From positions 1-54,668 of the forward strand of contig CAZWWS010000006.1 in NCBI GenBank assembly GCA_964637445.1: a stretch of 54,668 nt of DNA. Direction: 5' to 3'. This document shows positions 34,376-42,246 of the stretch, piece after piece; the stretch's first letter is position 1; each line of letters starts with the position of its first letter. Both the position numbers and the translations under genes were made by a program. Source of the stretch: M3 sp964637445 (GTDB taxonomy: Bacteria > Bacteroidota > Bacteroidia > Bacteroidales > Muribaculaceae). Under the pieces are notes generated by a model. It searched no databases and was not told the origin of the DNA. It saw only the letters and a list, made by a program, of their open reading frames with translations.

Positions 34376-36466
34376 TCAACTTATTCGGCTCCAGTCGATT
34401 GATTTGTTGAATAATAGGTGAAGTTGAGCGTTGAGTACTGCGTGTTCGGTCTGCGACAAATCCGGATCGGAGTCTAATATGTTGTCGGCTGTGGTGCGAG
34501 CGAGTTGTATAATGTTGCCATCCGTGGCCAAATTGGCGATATGGAGATTGAATGCGAGACCACTCTGCATCGTACCCTCCAAGTTTCCGGGACCTCTCAT
34601 CTTGAGGTCGGCTTCGGCGATTTCAAATCCATCGGTGGAACGAGTCATCAACACCAATCGTTCTTTAGTCTCTTTGGTCAACTTTTCGTGTGATAGCAGT
34701 ATGCAGTAGCTTTGGTCGCCGCCACGACCCACTCGTCCTCTTAATTGATGGAGCTGAGATAGTCCGAATCGTTCGGCGTTCTCAATCATCATTATTGTTG
34801 CATTCGGGACGTTTACTCCAACTTCTATGACGGTGGTGGCTACTAAAATGTCGGCTTTGTGTTCGGCAAACAGCGACATTTGGTAGTCTTTTTCAGCCGG
34901 CTTCATGCGACCATGCACATAGGCCACTTTGTAGTCGCGGAATGTGTCGCAAATCGTTTCATACCCCTCTTCGAGACTTCGTAAATCAAGCTTTTCGTTC
35001 TCTTCGATGAGAGGATACACGATATATGCTTGGCGACCGAGTTTGAGCTGTCGACCGATGGCTTGGTATACTTGAAAACGTTGACTGTCGTATCGAAGCA
35101 ATGTGGTGATAGGTTTTCTGCCTGGGGGCAGTTCGTCGATTACGGAAACGTCGAGGTCGCCATACACGGTCATGGCCAGTGTGCGAGGTATAGGGGTCGC
35201 GGTCATCACCAATACATGTGGCGGAATAGTGTTTTTCTTCCATAGTCGAGCGCGTTGAGCTACACCAAATCGATGTTGCTCGTCGATTACGACGAAGCCC
35301 AAGTTGCGAAATTGCACTTTGTCCTCTATCACGGCATGCGTCCCAATCAAAATATGGAGCGAACCATCGGAGAGTTGCGAATGAATTAGGTCTCGCTCTT
35401 TTTTTCGAGTGGAGCCGGTAAGGAGCTTTACGTTGATACCTATCGGTGCGGCTAACTTGGATATTGTTTCGAAATGTTGAGTCGCGAGTATTTCGGTTGG
35501 TGCCATCAAGCAAGCCTGTGTCCCATTGTCGAGGGCTATGAGCATGCACAGGAGGGCGACAAGTGTTTTGCCGGAGCCAACATCTCCTTGCAAGAGTCGA
35601 TTCATTTGTTTGCCCGACCCCATGTCGGCGCGAATTTCTTTTATGACGCGTTTTTGTGCGCCGGTAAGTGCAAACGGAAGCTGCTCGGAATAAAACGTGT
35701 TGAAATAATAGCCTATACGCGAAAATCTGAAACCGCCAAAAGCCGATTTGCGTTTGCGCGAATAGCGTAGCATATTGAGCTGAATGTAGAATAGTTCTTC
35801 AAACTTCAATCGAGTCTTTGCTCGTTGTAACTCATCGACATTGCGAGGATTGTGTATCGCCACGAGAGCCTCTTTTAGGGGCATTAATTTCAAATGGTTG
35901 AGGATATCGGGCGATAGCGTTTCAGCCAACGTAGAGGTTGATTGTAGTGCTACTTGGATGAGTGAGAATATCGTGCGTGACGAAAAACCGCGATTGCGAA
36001 GCGTCTCGGTCAAGGGATACACGCCTCTCAGTCCTTGCATGGCGCCGGTGGAGTTGATTGGATCGACCTCAGGATGAATCATGCTCCATCTTCCATTGAA
36101 TAGTGAAGGTGTGCCGAATAGGATGTAATCGTTGCCGGGCAGATACTGCTGGCGAATTTGTTTTATGGAATTAAACCACACGATTTCCATTGTGCCGGTC
36201 CCATCTGAGAATAGCCCTACAAGGCGAGTCTTGCGACCTTCGCCATGTAAGCTGAATGAGATGAATTTTCCACGTAGCTGGATGGCGGGCATTTCACCTG
36301 AAAGATCGCGTATATTATAGATTGACGAGCGGTCGACATAACGTGACGGAAAGTGGTAGATGAGGTCGTAATAAGATTTGATGCCGAGTTGCTTGTCGAG
36401 CAATTCGGCTCGTTTAGGTCCTACGCCTTTCAGATAGGTTATGTTGAGGTCTCGTAAACTTTTCAT
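34376..36466 (-). CDS. recG: ATP-dependent DNA helicase RecG
   Basis: Helicase of 696 residues that remodels stalled replication forks and branched DNA. The N-terminal wedge/OB region begins with ITYLKGVGPKRAELLDKQLG; the Walker A is LLQGDVGSGKTLVAL, Walker B-like VVIDEQHRFGV, motif III MTATPIPRTLAM, and the C-terminal helicase domain has VATTVIEVGVNVPNAT and QLRGRVGRGGDQSYC. Length is normal. Start overlaps the ispD stop by 4 nt (ATGA), so the two genes are translationally coupled. Confidence 0.96.
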   Translation of the reverse strand: MKSLRDLNITYLKGVGPKRAELLDKQLGIKSYYDLIYHFPSRYVDRSSIYNIRDLSGEMPAIQLRGKFISFSLHGEGRKTRLVGLFSDGTGTMEIVWFNSIKQIRQQYLPGNDYILFGTPSLFNGRWSMIHPEVDPINSTGAMQGLRGVYPLTETLRNRGFSSRTIFSLIQVALQSTSTLAETLSPDILNHLKLMPLKEALVAIHNPRNVDELQRAKTRLKFEELFYIQLNMLRYSRKRKSAFGGFRFSRIGYYFNTFYSEQLPFALTGAQKRVIKEIRADMGSGKQMNRLLQGDVGSGKTLVALLCMLIALDNGTQACLMAPTEILATQHFETISKLAAPIGINVKLLTGSTRKKERDLIHSQLSDGSLHILIGTHAVIEDKVQFRNLGFVVIDEQHRFGVAQRARLWKKNTIPPHVLVMTATPIPRTLAMTVYGDLDVSVIDELPPGRKPITTLLRYDSQRFQVYQAIGRQLKLGRQAYIVYPLIEENEKLDLRSLEEGYETICDTFRDYKVAYVHGRMKPAEKDYQMSLFAEHKADILVATTVIEVGVNVPNATIMMIENAERFGLSQLHQLRGRVGRGGDQSYCILLSHEKLTKETKERLVLMTRSTDGFEIAEADLKMRGPGNLEGTMQSGLAFNLHIANLATDGNIIQLARTTADNILDSDPDLSQTEHAVLNAQLHLLFNKSIDWSRIS

Positions 36467-37146
36467 CGTTGATGCAGAAGTATCGACGCTATTTCAAGGT
36501 CGGCAGGATTGGTGATTTTAATATTGCGAGTGTCTCCATCGACTAAGCGAATGTTGCAGTAGCCGGCGGCTTCCATCACCGAGGCGTCGTCGGTAAACAA
36601 GGGCGAGTATGGCATAGAATATGCATCGATAAGTCGGTCGGCACGAAACGCTTGAGGGGTTTGCACAGCGCGAAAGTCCGAGCGGTCGATAGCCTCCGAC
36701 GATCCATCGGTGTTGACATGGCGTAGCGAGTCGGTGACCGGCACTACAGGGATGACTCCATCCGCATCTTCGACTCCACGGATGATGCGGTGTATCATTT
36801 CTGAAGAGATTATCGGTCGGGCACCATCATGAACGGTGACAATCCTATCGTCGGCATTTGCTATCGTGGAAAGTGCATTCTTTACCGATTGCCATCGGCT
36901 GTTTCCTCCATATACTATTGTCGGGGATATAAACTGATATTCGGCACACAATTCTTTCCACAACGATTCCATATCGCGATTAATGACCACGATGATGTCG
37001 CTATCGGGCAGGGCATCGCGAAGTCGCTCGATGGTGTGCATCAGCACCGGTCGACTTTCAAGCATACAGAATTGTTTGGGGCGGTCGGCTCCGAACCTAC
37101 TGCCACGTCCTGCTGCTACGATGATGTTTGTAATGTTGCGTTTCAT
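36463..37146 (-). CDS. ispD: 2-C-methyl-D-erythritol 4-phosphate cytidylyltransferase
   Basis: Enzyme of 227 residues of the MEP isoprenoid pathway that joins CTP with MEP. Motifs: NIIVAAGRGSRFGADRPKQF (CTP-binding loop), VHDGARPIISSEMI, AVQTPQAFRADRLIDAY, FTDDASVMEAAG and NIKITNPADLEIA. The start is MKRNITN at 37146, just downstream of a promoter; the longer frame to 37182 would run through the promoter. Lies directly upstream of recG. Confidence 0.95.
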   Translation of the reverse strand: MKRNITNIIVAAGRGSRFGADRPKQFCMLESRPVLMHTIERLRDALPDSDIIVVINRDMESLWKELCAEYQFISPTIVYGGNSRWQSVKNALSTIANADDRIVTVHDGARPIISSEMIHRIIRGVEDADGVIPVVPVTDSLRHVNTDGSSEAIDRSDFRAVQTPQAFRADRLIDAYSMPYSPLFTDDASVMEAAGYCNIRLVDGDTRNIKITNPADLEIASILLHQR

Positions 37147-37151
37147 CCTTA

Positions 37152-37182
37152 CAAAATTAGCGAATTGTGTGTAATAACGCAA
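37152..37182 (-). promoter_or_regulatory. ispD-recG promoter, -33 element inside a palindrome
   Basis: On the minus strand: TTG at 37182-37180, a 20-nt spacer and TAATTTTG at 37159-37152. The ATG starts 5 nt after the -7 element, implying an almost leaderless mRNA. The -33 TTG lies inside a perfect 14-bp palindrome, GCAATTATAATTGC at 37179-37192. Confidence 0.6.
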
Positions 37183-37202
37183 TTATAATTGCCATAAAAA
37201 GA

Positions 37203-37235
37203 TAAAAAGGAGCTTTTTCACAAAGCTCCTTTTTA
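37203..37235. terminator. Terminator between lpxH and ispD
   Basis: TAAAAAGGAGCTTT (37203-37216) pairs with AAAGCTCCTTTTTA (37222-37235); it can act in both directions. It lies 217 nt downstream of the lpxH stop, leaving an unexplained stretch between. Confidence 0.75.
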
Positions 37236-37327
37236 TGGGTTTCCAATAGGTACAATTTCTAAGGTAAAAAAGATTGTTTTAGGTTTGTGCAACAAAGTTG
37301 CGCCTTTTTATTGGGCTTACCAAATAA

Positions 37328-37353
37328 AAAAATATGTCTTATAACATGTTTTT
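37328..37353. promoter_or_regulatory. Inverted repeat downstream of lpxH
   Basis: AAAAATATGT and ACATGTTTTT are separated by 6 nt, with one mismatch. It resembles the repeat at 34282-34303 (about 19 of 23 positions). Function unknown. Confidence 0.3.
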
Positions 37354-37451
37354 GGTATTTCGCTACTTTGCTATGTCGGTCGATATTGGGGTAAACAGTT
37401 GAAGTGTAATTATTTGTGAAATGATTTTTGATAGAATTGTGAAGTGTTAAA

Positions 37452-38228
37452 CTATGCTAAATCGAGCCGTTTCGTTGGGGGATTATCGAAAGAATGCAAA
37501 AGTTCGACCTTATTTCCATCAAATTTTGCATAAGAAAAATGATGAATCCAATCGCCCAAAATTAGCAATCGGTTAGTCTCGGTCAGTGGATAATCGAGCA
37601 TAATGTGGTAATGACCAAATATAAAATAGTCGATGTTTGGGTCTGTTTTTAGATAGTCGCGAGCAAAAGTGATGTAGCTTTCATTGTCGTTGCCGGAAAA
37701 TTGTGGACATTCGCCATCGAAATTTCTACTATGCGACGACCATCGATGTGCAAATGGAATGGTCCATCGTGGATGAATACCGGAAAAAAGTTTTTGACAC
37801 ACTTTGTTGCGGAAGATACTCCGGATTGCCCTAAATCCCAAAGGAAGATTGCCCAAGCCATCGCCATGAGCAAGGTAAAAACGCTTTCCGCCTATGTCGA
37901 CTATTTGAGAACCATCAACGACTGTCAGACCTATCTCTTTCGGAAGATAATCGAAAATCCATATATCGTGGTTGCCAATAAACCATGTGATTTTTATTCC
38001 ACGATCGGCCAACTCGGCTAATGCACCGAAAAAACGTGTGAATCCGCGTGGCACTACATATTTATATTCATACCAATAGTCTAAAATGTCGCCGAGCAAA
38101 TACAGCTCATCGGCATCGTCGGCTATCGAGCGAAGCCATCTCACTGCTTTGCGCTCATACTCTTTCGGATCAGTCAAATATGATGCGCCAAGATGCAGGT
38201 CAGATATGAAATATACGTTTTTAGGCAT
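37452..38228 (-). CDS. lpxH: UDP-2,3-diacylglucosamine diphosphatase
   Basis: Metallophosphoesterase of 258 residues that cleaves UDP-2,3-diacylglucosamine to lipid X in lipid A synthesis. All five metal motifs are present: FISDLHLGA, YLLGDILDYWYEY, FIGNHDIW, YLAHGDGLG and FIFGHYHIMLDYP. Acts at the inner face of the inner membrane. It follows the DUF59 gene by 15 bp and is probably co-transcribed with it. Confidence 0.93.
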   Translation of the reverse strand: MPKNVYFISDLHLGASYLTDPKEYERKAVRWLRSIADDADELYLLGDILDYWYEYKYVVPRGFTRFFGALAELADRGIKITWFIGNHDIWIFDYLPKEIGLTVVDGSQIVDIGGKRFYLAHGDGLGNLPLGFRAIRSIFRNKVCQKLFSGIHPRWTIPFAHRWSSHSRNFDGECPQFSGNDNESYITFARDYLKTDPNIDYFIFGHYHIMLDYPLTETNRLLILGDWIHHFSYAKFDGNKVELLHSFDNPPTKRLDLA

Positions 38229-38243
38229 TGCTGATTGTTGGGG

Positions 38244-38564
38244 TTATAAAAATCCGAGTTCTAATTTGGCCTCTTCGCTCATCATATCCTTGGTCCATTC
38301 CGGCTCAAAGACTATGCGAATCTCTACATTGTTGACGCCATCGATACTTTCGAGCTTTATGCGAGTGTCTTCGACGATAAAATCAGCGGCAGGGCAATTG
38401 GGCGCAGTAAGTGTCATATCGATTTTAAGGTCACCGGCATCGCTAAGATCGATGTTGTAGATAAGACCTAATTCATATATATCGATAGGTATTTCAGGGT
38501 CGTACACTGTTTTGAGCATCTGTACCACCTTCTCTTCTATTTTCAATCGTTCTTCTGTGTTCAT
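38244..38564 (-). CDS. MIP18/DUF59 family iron-sulfur assembly protein
   Basis: Protein of 106 residues matching the DUF59 (SufT-like) domain: VYDPEIPIDIYELGLIYNIDL, MTLTAPNCPAADFIVEDTRIKLES with the conserved Cys, and the tail VFEPEWTKDMMSEEAKLELGFL. Members help mature iron-sulfur proteins. No other Suf gene is in the window. It has its own promoter and leads the short operon with lpxH. Confidence 0.92.
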   Translation of the reverse strand: MNTEERLKIEEKVVQMLKTVYDPEIPIDIYELGLIYNIDLSDAGDLKIDMTLTAPNCPAADFIVEDTRIKLESIDGVNNVEIRIVFEPEWTKDMMSEEAKLELGFL

Positions 38565-38571
38565 AATGTTG

Positions 38572-38603
38572 CAAAGTTAGCAAATTGCTTCAATGCTCGC
38601 AAA
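38572..38603 (-). promoter_or_regulatory. Promoter of the DUF59-lpxH operon
   Basis: On the minus strand: TTTG (38603-38600), a 20-nt spacer, TAACTTTG (38579-38572). The ATG at 38564 begins 7 nt after the -7 element, so the 5' leader would be only about 3-4 nt. Confidence 0.65.
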
Positions 38604-38623
38604 TAATCCCACCAAAAGCAAGA

Positions 38624-39910
38624 TTATATTGTGAGATATTCCTTTATCTCATTGCGAATATTAAGCCTGTTGAACTCATTGTCGGAGTCGGTAAATAAAG
38701 GCATGGATAAGAGCGTGGTGTATTTGTCTATAGTTGTAATGATAGTTCCGTTTTCGTCGGAAATATCTTTAGATGTAGCAATTAGAAATTTGATTTTCAT
38801 CAGTCGGGTCATCTTCTCTTGATCGATGAATGCCCGTTGCAAATACGAATGTCGATCGTGTTCGGAGATGCTTTGGATTAGCAAGTTTAGGCGTAGGCGG
38901 TCATTGATGGATTCATTCATTATATCCAACCATGAGTCGTCGGATTTATTGCCTAATATGTCAATGTAAAACAATGCTCTACTGAGATTGTATTTTATGA
39001 ATCCATTCCACATCAAATCTTCGCGGATAAACGAAATAGCTTTATTAAAGGCTGCGACAGCATCTTGGAGATATATTGTGGCAATTTTCAAGTTCGTATC
39101 TTGTTTGTCAAGTTGCGTGTGATAGAGATATTCGATGGTTTCCAACGCACTTATTTTGCGAGGTGCAACAATTGCAGAAATATGTTCAAGTGCTTTGTGA
39201 AGATTATACAATCCAAAGTAATTGTAATATATGGTTTTCGATAGATGATTTTTAAGCATTGTGCCTCTTACTTGTTGTATCGATGAGGCTTTGCTGAAAG
39301 CACTTTCCGACATCGATTGTTGATGGGTTATTACGGCATCAATCATTTTAATTGTTTCCTCAAGTAAAAATAGAGTGCCACTACTTACTTGATTTAGCCT
39401 GTCAAACTTCGTTTTCACATTGTGCATTAGACTATTGATTTCATTTTTGATTGATTGAGAATACCCGGCATTTTCGGTCTTGAAAAAGAATGGAAATAAT
39501 ACAAGTATATCAACCAATTGTTGTAGGTTGTTAGCGAACTCTATGCCGGAATACTCCTTTTTAGAGATAAATAAATTGGACGCATATCGCAGTAGTTTAT
39601 TTCCTGACTCTACTTGATCATAGTCGGAAAATTGGTGTAATAAGGCAACGATATTGGTGCGATATCCTTCGTTCTCCATTACATTCCCATCTAATCTGCT
39701 TATGTTGTTGACCGAATCGATGCTTAGGTAGGTGCGTAAGCTAATATGAAAGGCAAATAGTGCTATAAGGAGAGAAATGATGGCAATTAATAGGTTGAGT
39801 AAATCAGTGGTCTCCCTGGGACTATCGAAATATAGTTTGAGAGCAATAGTGATGGATATTATTGAGAATAAAATAACTAATGAGTAAAATTTAGTGATAG
39901 ATGCCTTCAT
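38624..39910 (-). CDS. Unknown two-helix membrane protein
   Basis: Protein of 428 residues that I do not recognise. Two hydrophobic helices lie near the N-terminus (about 7-25, FYSLVILFSIISITIALKL, and about 37-56, LLNLLIAIISLLIALFAFHI). The remaining ~370 residues are predicted mainly helical and soluble, with Leu/Ile-rich heptad-like stretches and no visible catalytic motif. The sequence is more AT-rich than its neighbours. Start MKASITK follows the -7 element at 39942-39935; the longer frame overlaps it. It sits alone between two housekeeping operons, divergent from a small winged-helix gene. Membrane-anchored defence effectors can look like this, but nothing here proves it. Confidence 0.7.
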   Translation of the reverse strand: MKASITKFYSLVILFSIISITIALKLYFDSPRETTDLLNLLIAIISLLIALFAFHISLRTYLSIDSVNNISRLDGNVMENEGYRTNIVALLHQFSDYDQVESGNKLLRYASNLFISKKEYSGIEFANNLQQLVDILVLFPFFFKTENAGYSQSIKNEINSLMHNVKTKFDRLNQVSSGTLFLLEETIKMIDAVITHQQSMSESAFSKASSIQQVRGTMLKNHLSKTIYYNYFGLYNLHKALEHISAIVAPRKISALETIEYLYHTQLDKQDTNLKIATIYLQDAVAAFNKAISFIREDLMWNGFIKYNLSRALFYIDILGNKSDDSWLDIMNESINDRLRLNLLIQSISEHDRHSYLQRAFIDQEKMTRLMKIKFLIATSKDISDENGTIITTIDKYTTLLSMPLFTDSDNEFNRLNIRNEIKEYLTI

Positions 39911-39934
39911 GATAAATGATATTGTTGACAGCTG

Positions 39935-39942
39935 CAAATATA
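39935..39942 (-). promoter_or_regulatory. -7 element of the unknown membrane protein gene
   Basis: TATATTTG on the minus strand, about 25 nt upstream of ATG 39910, with TTTG at 39962-39959 (16-nt spacer, short). Confidence 0.45.
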
Positions 39943-39979
39943 GTGAAAAATACTGAGACAAAATAATACGAGTTTTTGC

Positions 39980-40009
39980 TTGTGATTTTAGTCGTTTTTA
40001 TTATTTTTG
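39980..40009 (+). promoter_or_regulatory. Promoter of the small winged-helix gene
   Basis: TTG at 39980-39982, a 19-nt spacer and TATTTTTG at 40002-40009. The leader to ATG 40087 is about 75 nt, long compared with other genes in the window. Confidence 0.55.
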
Positions 40010-40086
40010 CTTTATAAAATTAGTGGTAAATATATGCCTACCGAGTTTGTCAGATATTCAAACAATTAACTATAAATATCAGAATT

Positions 40087-40266
40087 ATGGAAACTAAAGA
40101 AAAAGTATTGGCCACGATGAAAGCCGCCGGCGAGCCTCTCAATGCCGGTAAAATAGCAGAACTTAGCGGACTCGACCGCAAGGAGGTGGACAAAGCGATG
40201 AAACAACTCAAAGACGAGGGCGCAATTGTGTCGCCTGTGCGTTGCAAGTGGGCTCCGGCTGAGTGA
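40087..40266 (+). CDS. Small winged-helix DNA-binding-like protein, 59 residues
   Basis: Read directly from the sequence: METKEKVLATMKAAGEPLN, then a helix-turn-helix core (GKIAELSGLDRKEVDKAMKQ), then LKDEGAIVSPVRCKWAPAE. The pattern of helix, turn, recognition helix and a short beta wing (GAIVSPVRCKW) fits a minimal winged-helix or MarR-like domain. It has its own promoter and a 12-bp terminator hairpin behind it. Small stand-alone proteins of this type occur in Bacteroidales; targets are unknown. Whether it regulates the divergent membrane protein gene is only a possibility. Confidence 0.8.
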   Translation: METKEKVLATMKAAGEPLNAGKIAELSGLDRKEVDKAMKQLKDEGAIVSPVRCKWAPAE

Positions 40267-40334
40267 TAGCAACAGCCGGTGTATAGCGGCGGGTGGACCC
40301 TTGTATGAGATGGTGTTCCCGCTACTAACAAACA

Positions 40335-40368
40335 AAAGGCGTGGCTTAATTCTCCGAGCCACGCCTTT
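40335..40368. terminator. Terminator between the winged-helix gene and phosphoglucomutase
   Basis: AAAGGCGTGGCT (40335-40346) pairs perfectly with AGCCACGCCTTT (40357-40368), loop 10 nt. It can serve both convergent genes. Confidence 0.85.
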
Positions 40369-40392
40369 CGACTATTTTGTTGGTGATGAATG

Positions 40393-42141
40393 TTAGATGC
40401 CGAGGTCGGCTTTTACGACAGCAATCTTTGCTTCGGCTGCCGCTACGGCATTGTCGTAGTCGGCTCCGGTAGTCATTGTTCCCTTAACTTCGATGTAGAA
40501 TTTGATTTTAGGTTCTGTGCCTGACGGACGAACAGAAATCTTGGTGCCATCTTCGGTAAAGTATTGGAGTACGTTTGAGGTGGTGGGCATATCCATTTTT
40601 GATACATTACCTGCGGCTACATCTGTAAGGTCGAGCGATGCATAGTCTTTGATGATGACCACTGGGCTTCCTCCGAGTTGCTTGGGAGGATTCTGACGGA
40701 AGTTTTTCATCATTGCTGCGATTTCTTCCGCTCCGCTCTTGCCCTTGCGCACTACGCTCACACCGGCTTCGCGAGAGAATCCATACTTGATGTAGATGTC
40801 TTCGATCATTTGCATGAAGTCCATGCCTTTGTCTTTAGCCCAAGCTGCAATTTCGCACATGAGCGATATAGCTGAAACTGAGTCTTTATCGCGCGCAAAC
40901 TCTTCTGCGAGGAATCCGTAGCTTTCTTCGCCTCCACCAAGATAGCGAGCTGTGCCTTCGTTGTCACGGATTACGGCTGCAATCCACTTGAAGCCGGTGT
41001 AGCAGTCATACATCTTGATGTTGTTTTTCTCTGCAATCGACTTGATGGTTTCGGTGGTAACGATGGTTTTTACTACATATTCGTTGCCGGTGAGCTTGCC
41101 GAGTTCAGCGTTGCGAGTCATCAAGTAGTTGAGAAGTATGAGGGCTATTTGGTTACCATTGATGAGTTGATATTCGCCCTTCGCATTGCGAATCACGCAA
41201 CCGATACGGTCGGCATCGGGGTCTGATGCAAGCACGATGTCGGCGTTGACTTCCTTGGCCTTTTCGATAGCCATCGCCATTGCCGAAGGCTCTTCGGGAT
41301 TGGGGGAAGCTACAGTGGGGAAGTCGCCCGATGGAACGTCTTGTTCGGGTACGTTGATGATGTTGGTAAATCCGTAGTTGCGGAGAGATTCGGGGATGAG
41401 TTTCACACCGGTACCATGGATCGGGGTGTACACAATCTTAAGATCGTGATATTTCTTGATAACATCGGGGCTGAGCGATAGGCCTTTGATGGCTGCAAGG
41501 AATTTGCGGTCGATCTCTTCGCCGATGATTTCAATCTTTGAGGGATCGCCTTTGAACTTAACCTCATCAATGCTTGCAATCTTGTTTACGTAGTCGATGA
41601 TGTTAGTGTCGTGAGGTGCAATGATTTGAGCCCCATCAGCCCAATATGCTTTGTAGCCGTTGTATTCTTTGGGGTTGTGTGATGCTGTGATGTTGACACC
41701 GCTTTGGCAACCGAGCTCGCGAATGGCAAATGAAAGCTCGGGAGTGGGGCGGAAGCTGTCGAAAAGATATACTTTGATGCCATTGGCTGAGAAGATGTCG
41801 GCAACGATTTCGGCAAAAAGACGGCTGTTGTTGCGCACGTCATGACCTACTACTACCGAAATTTCCGGTAGTTCGGCAAATGCCACTTTGAGATAGTTGG
41901 CAAGACCTTGAGTTGCAGAGCCTACGGTGTAGATGTTCATGCGGTTGCTACCTGCACCCATGATGCCACGCAAACCACCTGTGCCAAATTCGAGGTCTTT
42001 GTAGAAACACTCGATGAGTTCGGTCTTATCTTCTGCGTCGAGCATACGTTTCACTTCTGTGCGAGTAGTTTCATCGTAGCCTTCGCCAAGCCAAGTCTGT
42101 GCTTTGGCAATGACGATTTTCATCAATTCTTCGTTTTCCAT
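40393..42141 (-). CDS. Phosphoglucomutase/phosphomannomutase
   Basis: Enzyme of 582 residues of the alpha-D-phosphohexomutase family that interconverts hexose 1- and 6-phosphates. The phospho-serine is Ser154 in NITASHNPKEYNG, the metal loop is ASDPDADRIGC, the sugar-binding loop GGGEESYGF and the phosphate-binding loop SVRPSGTEPKIKFY. The long form (over 550 residues) with the N-terminal WLGEGYDETTRTEV resembles PgcA/Pgm2-type enzymes. It would link glucose-1-phosphate made from galactose to glycolysis. Confidence 0.95.
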   Translation of the reverse strand: MENEELMKIVIAKAQTWLGEGYDETTRTEVKRMLDAEDKTELIECFYKDLEFGTGGLRGIMGAGSNRMNIYTVGSATQGLANYLKVAFAELPEISVVVGHDVRNNSRLFAEIVADIFSANGIKVYLFDSFRPTPELSFAIRELGCQSGVNITASHNPKEYNGYKAYWADGAQIIAPHDTNIIDYVNKIASIDEVKFKGDPSKIEIIGEEIDRKFLAAIKGLSLSPDVIKKYHDLKIVYTPIHGTGVKLIPESLRNYGFTNIINVPEQDVPSGDFPTVASPNPEEPSAMAMAIEKAKEVNADIVLASDPDADRIGCVIRNAKGEYQLINGNQIALILLNYLMTRNAELGKLTGNEYVVKTIVTTETIKSIAEKNNIKMYDCYTGFKWIAAVIRDNEGTARYLGGGEESYGFLAEEFARDKDSVSAISLMCEIAAWAKDKGMDFMQMIEDIYIKYGFSREAGVSVVRKGKSGAEEIAAMMKNFRQNPPKQLGGSPVVIIKDYASLDLTDVAAGNVSKMDMPTTSNVLQYFTEDGTKISVRPSGTEPKIKFYIEVKGTMTTGADYDNAVAAAEAKIAVVKADLGI

Positions 42142-42189
42142 TTTGAGTCGTTATTTAGTTTCTGATTATTATCTGAGTCCATTGGTAGG

Positions 42190-42220
42190 CAAAGTTACAT
42201 TTTTAGCCTCATAATACCAA
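42190..42220 (-). promoter_or_regulatory. Phosphoglucomutase promoter
   Basis: On the minus strand: TTG (42220-42218), a 20-nt spacer, TAACTTTG (42197-42190). The leader is about 45 nt. Confidence 0.65.
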
Positions 42221-42246
42221 ATATGGGTAAATTTTTTTCGGAATAA

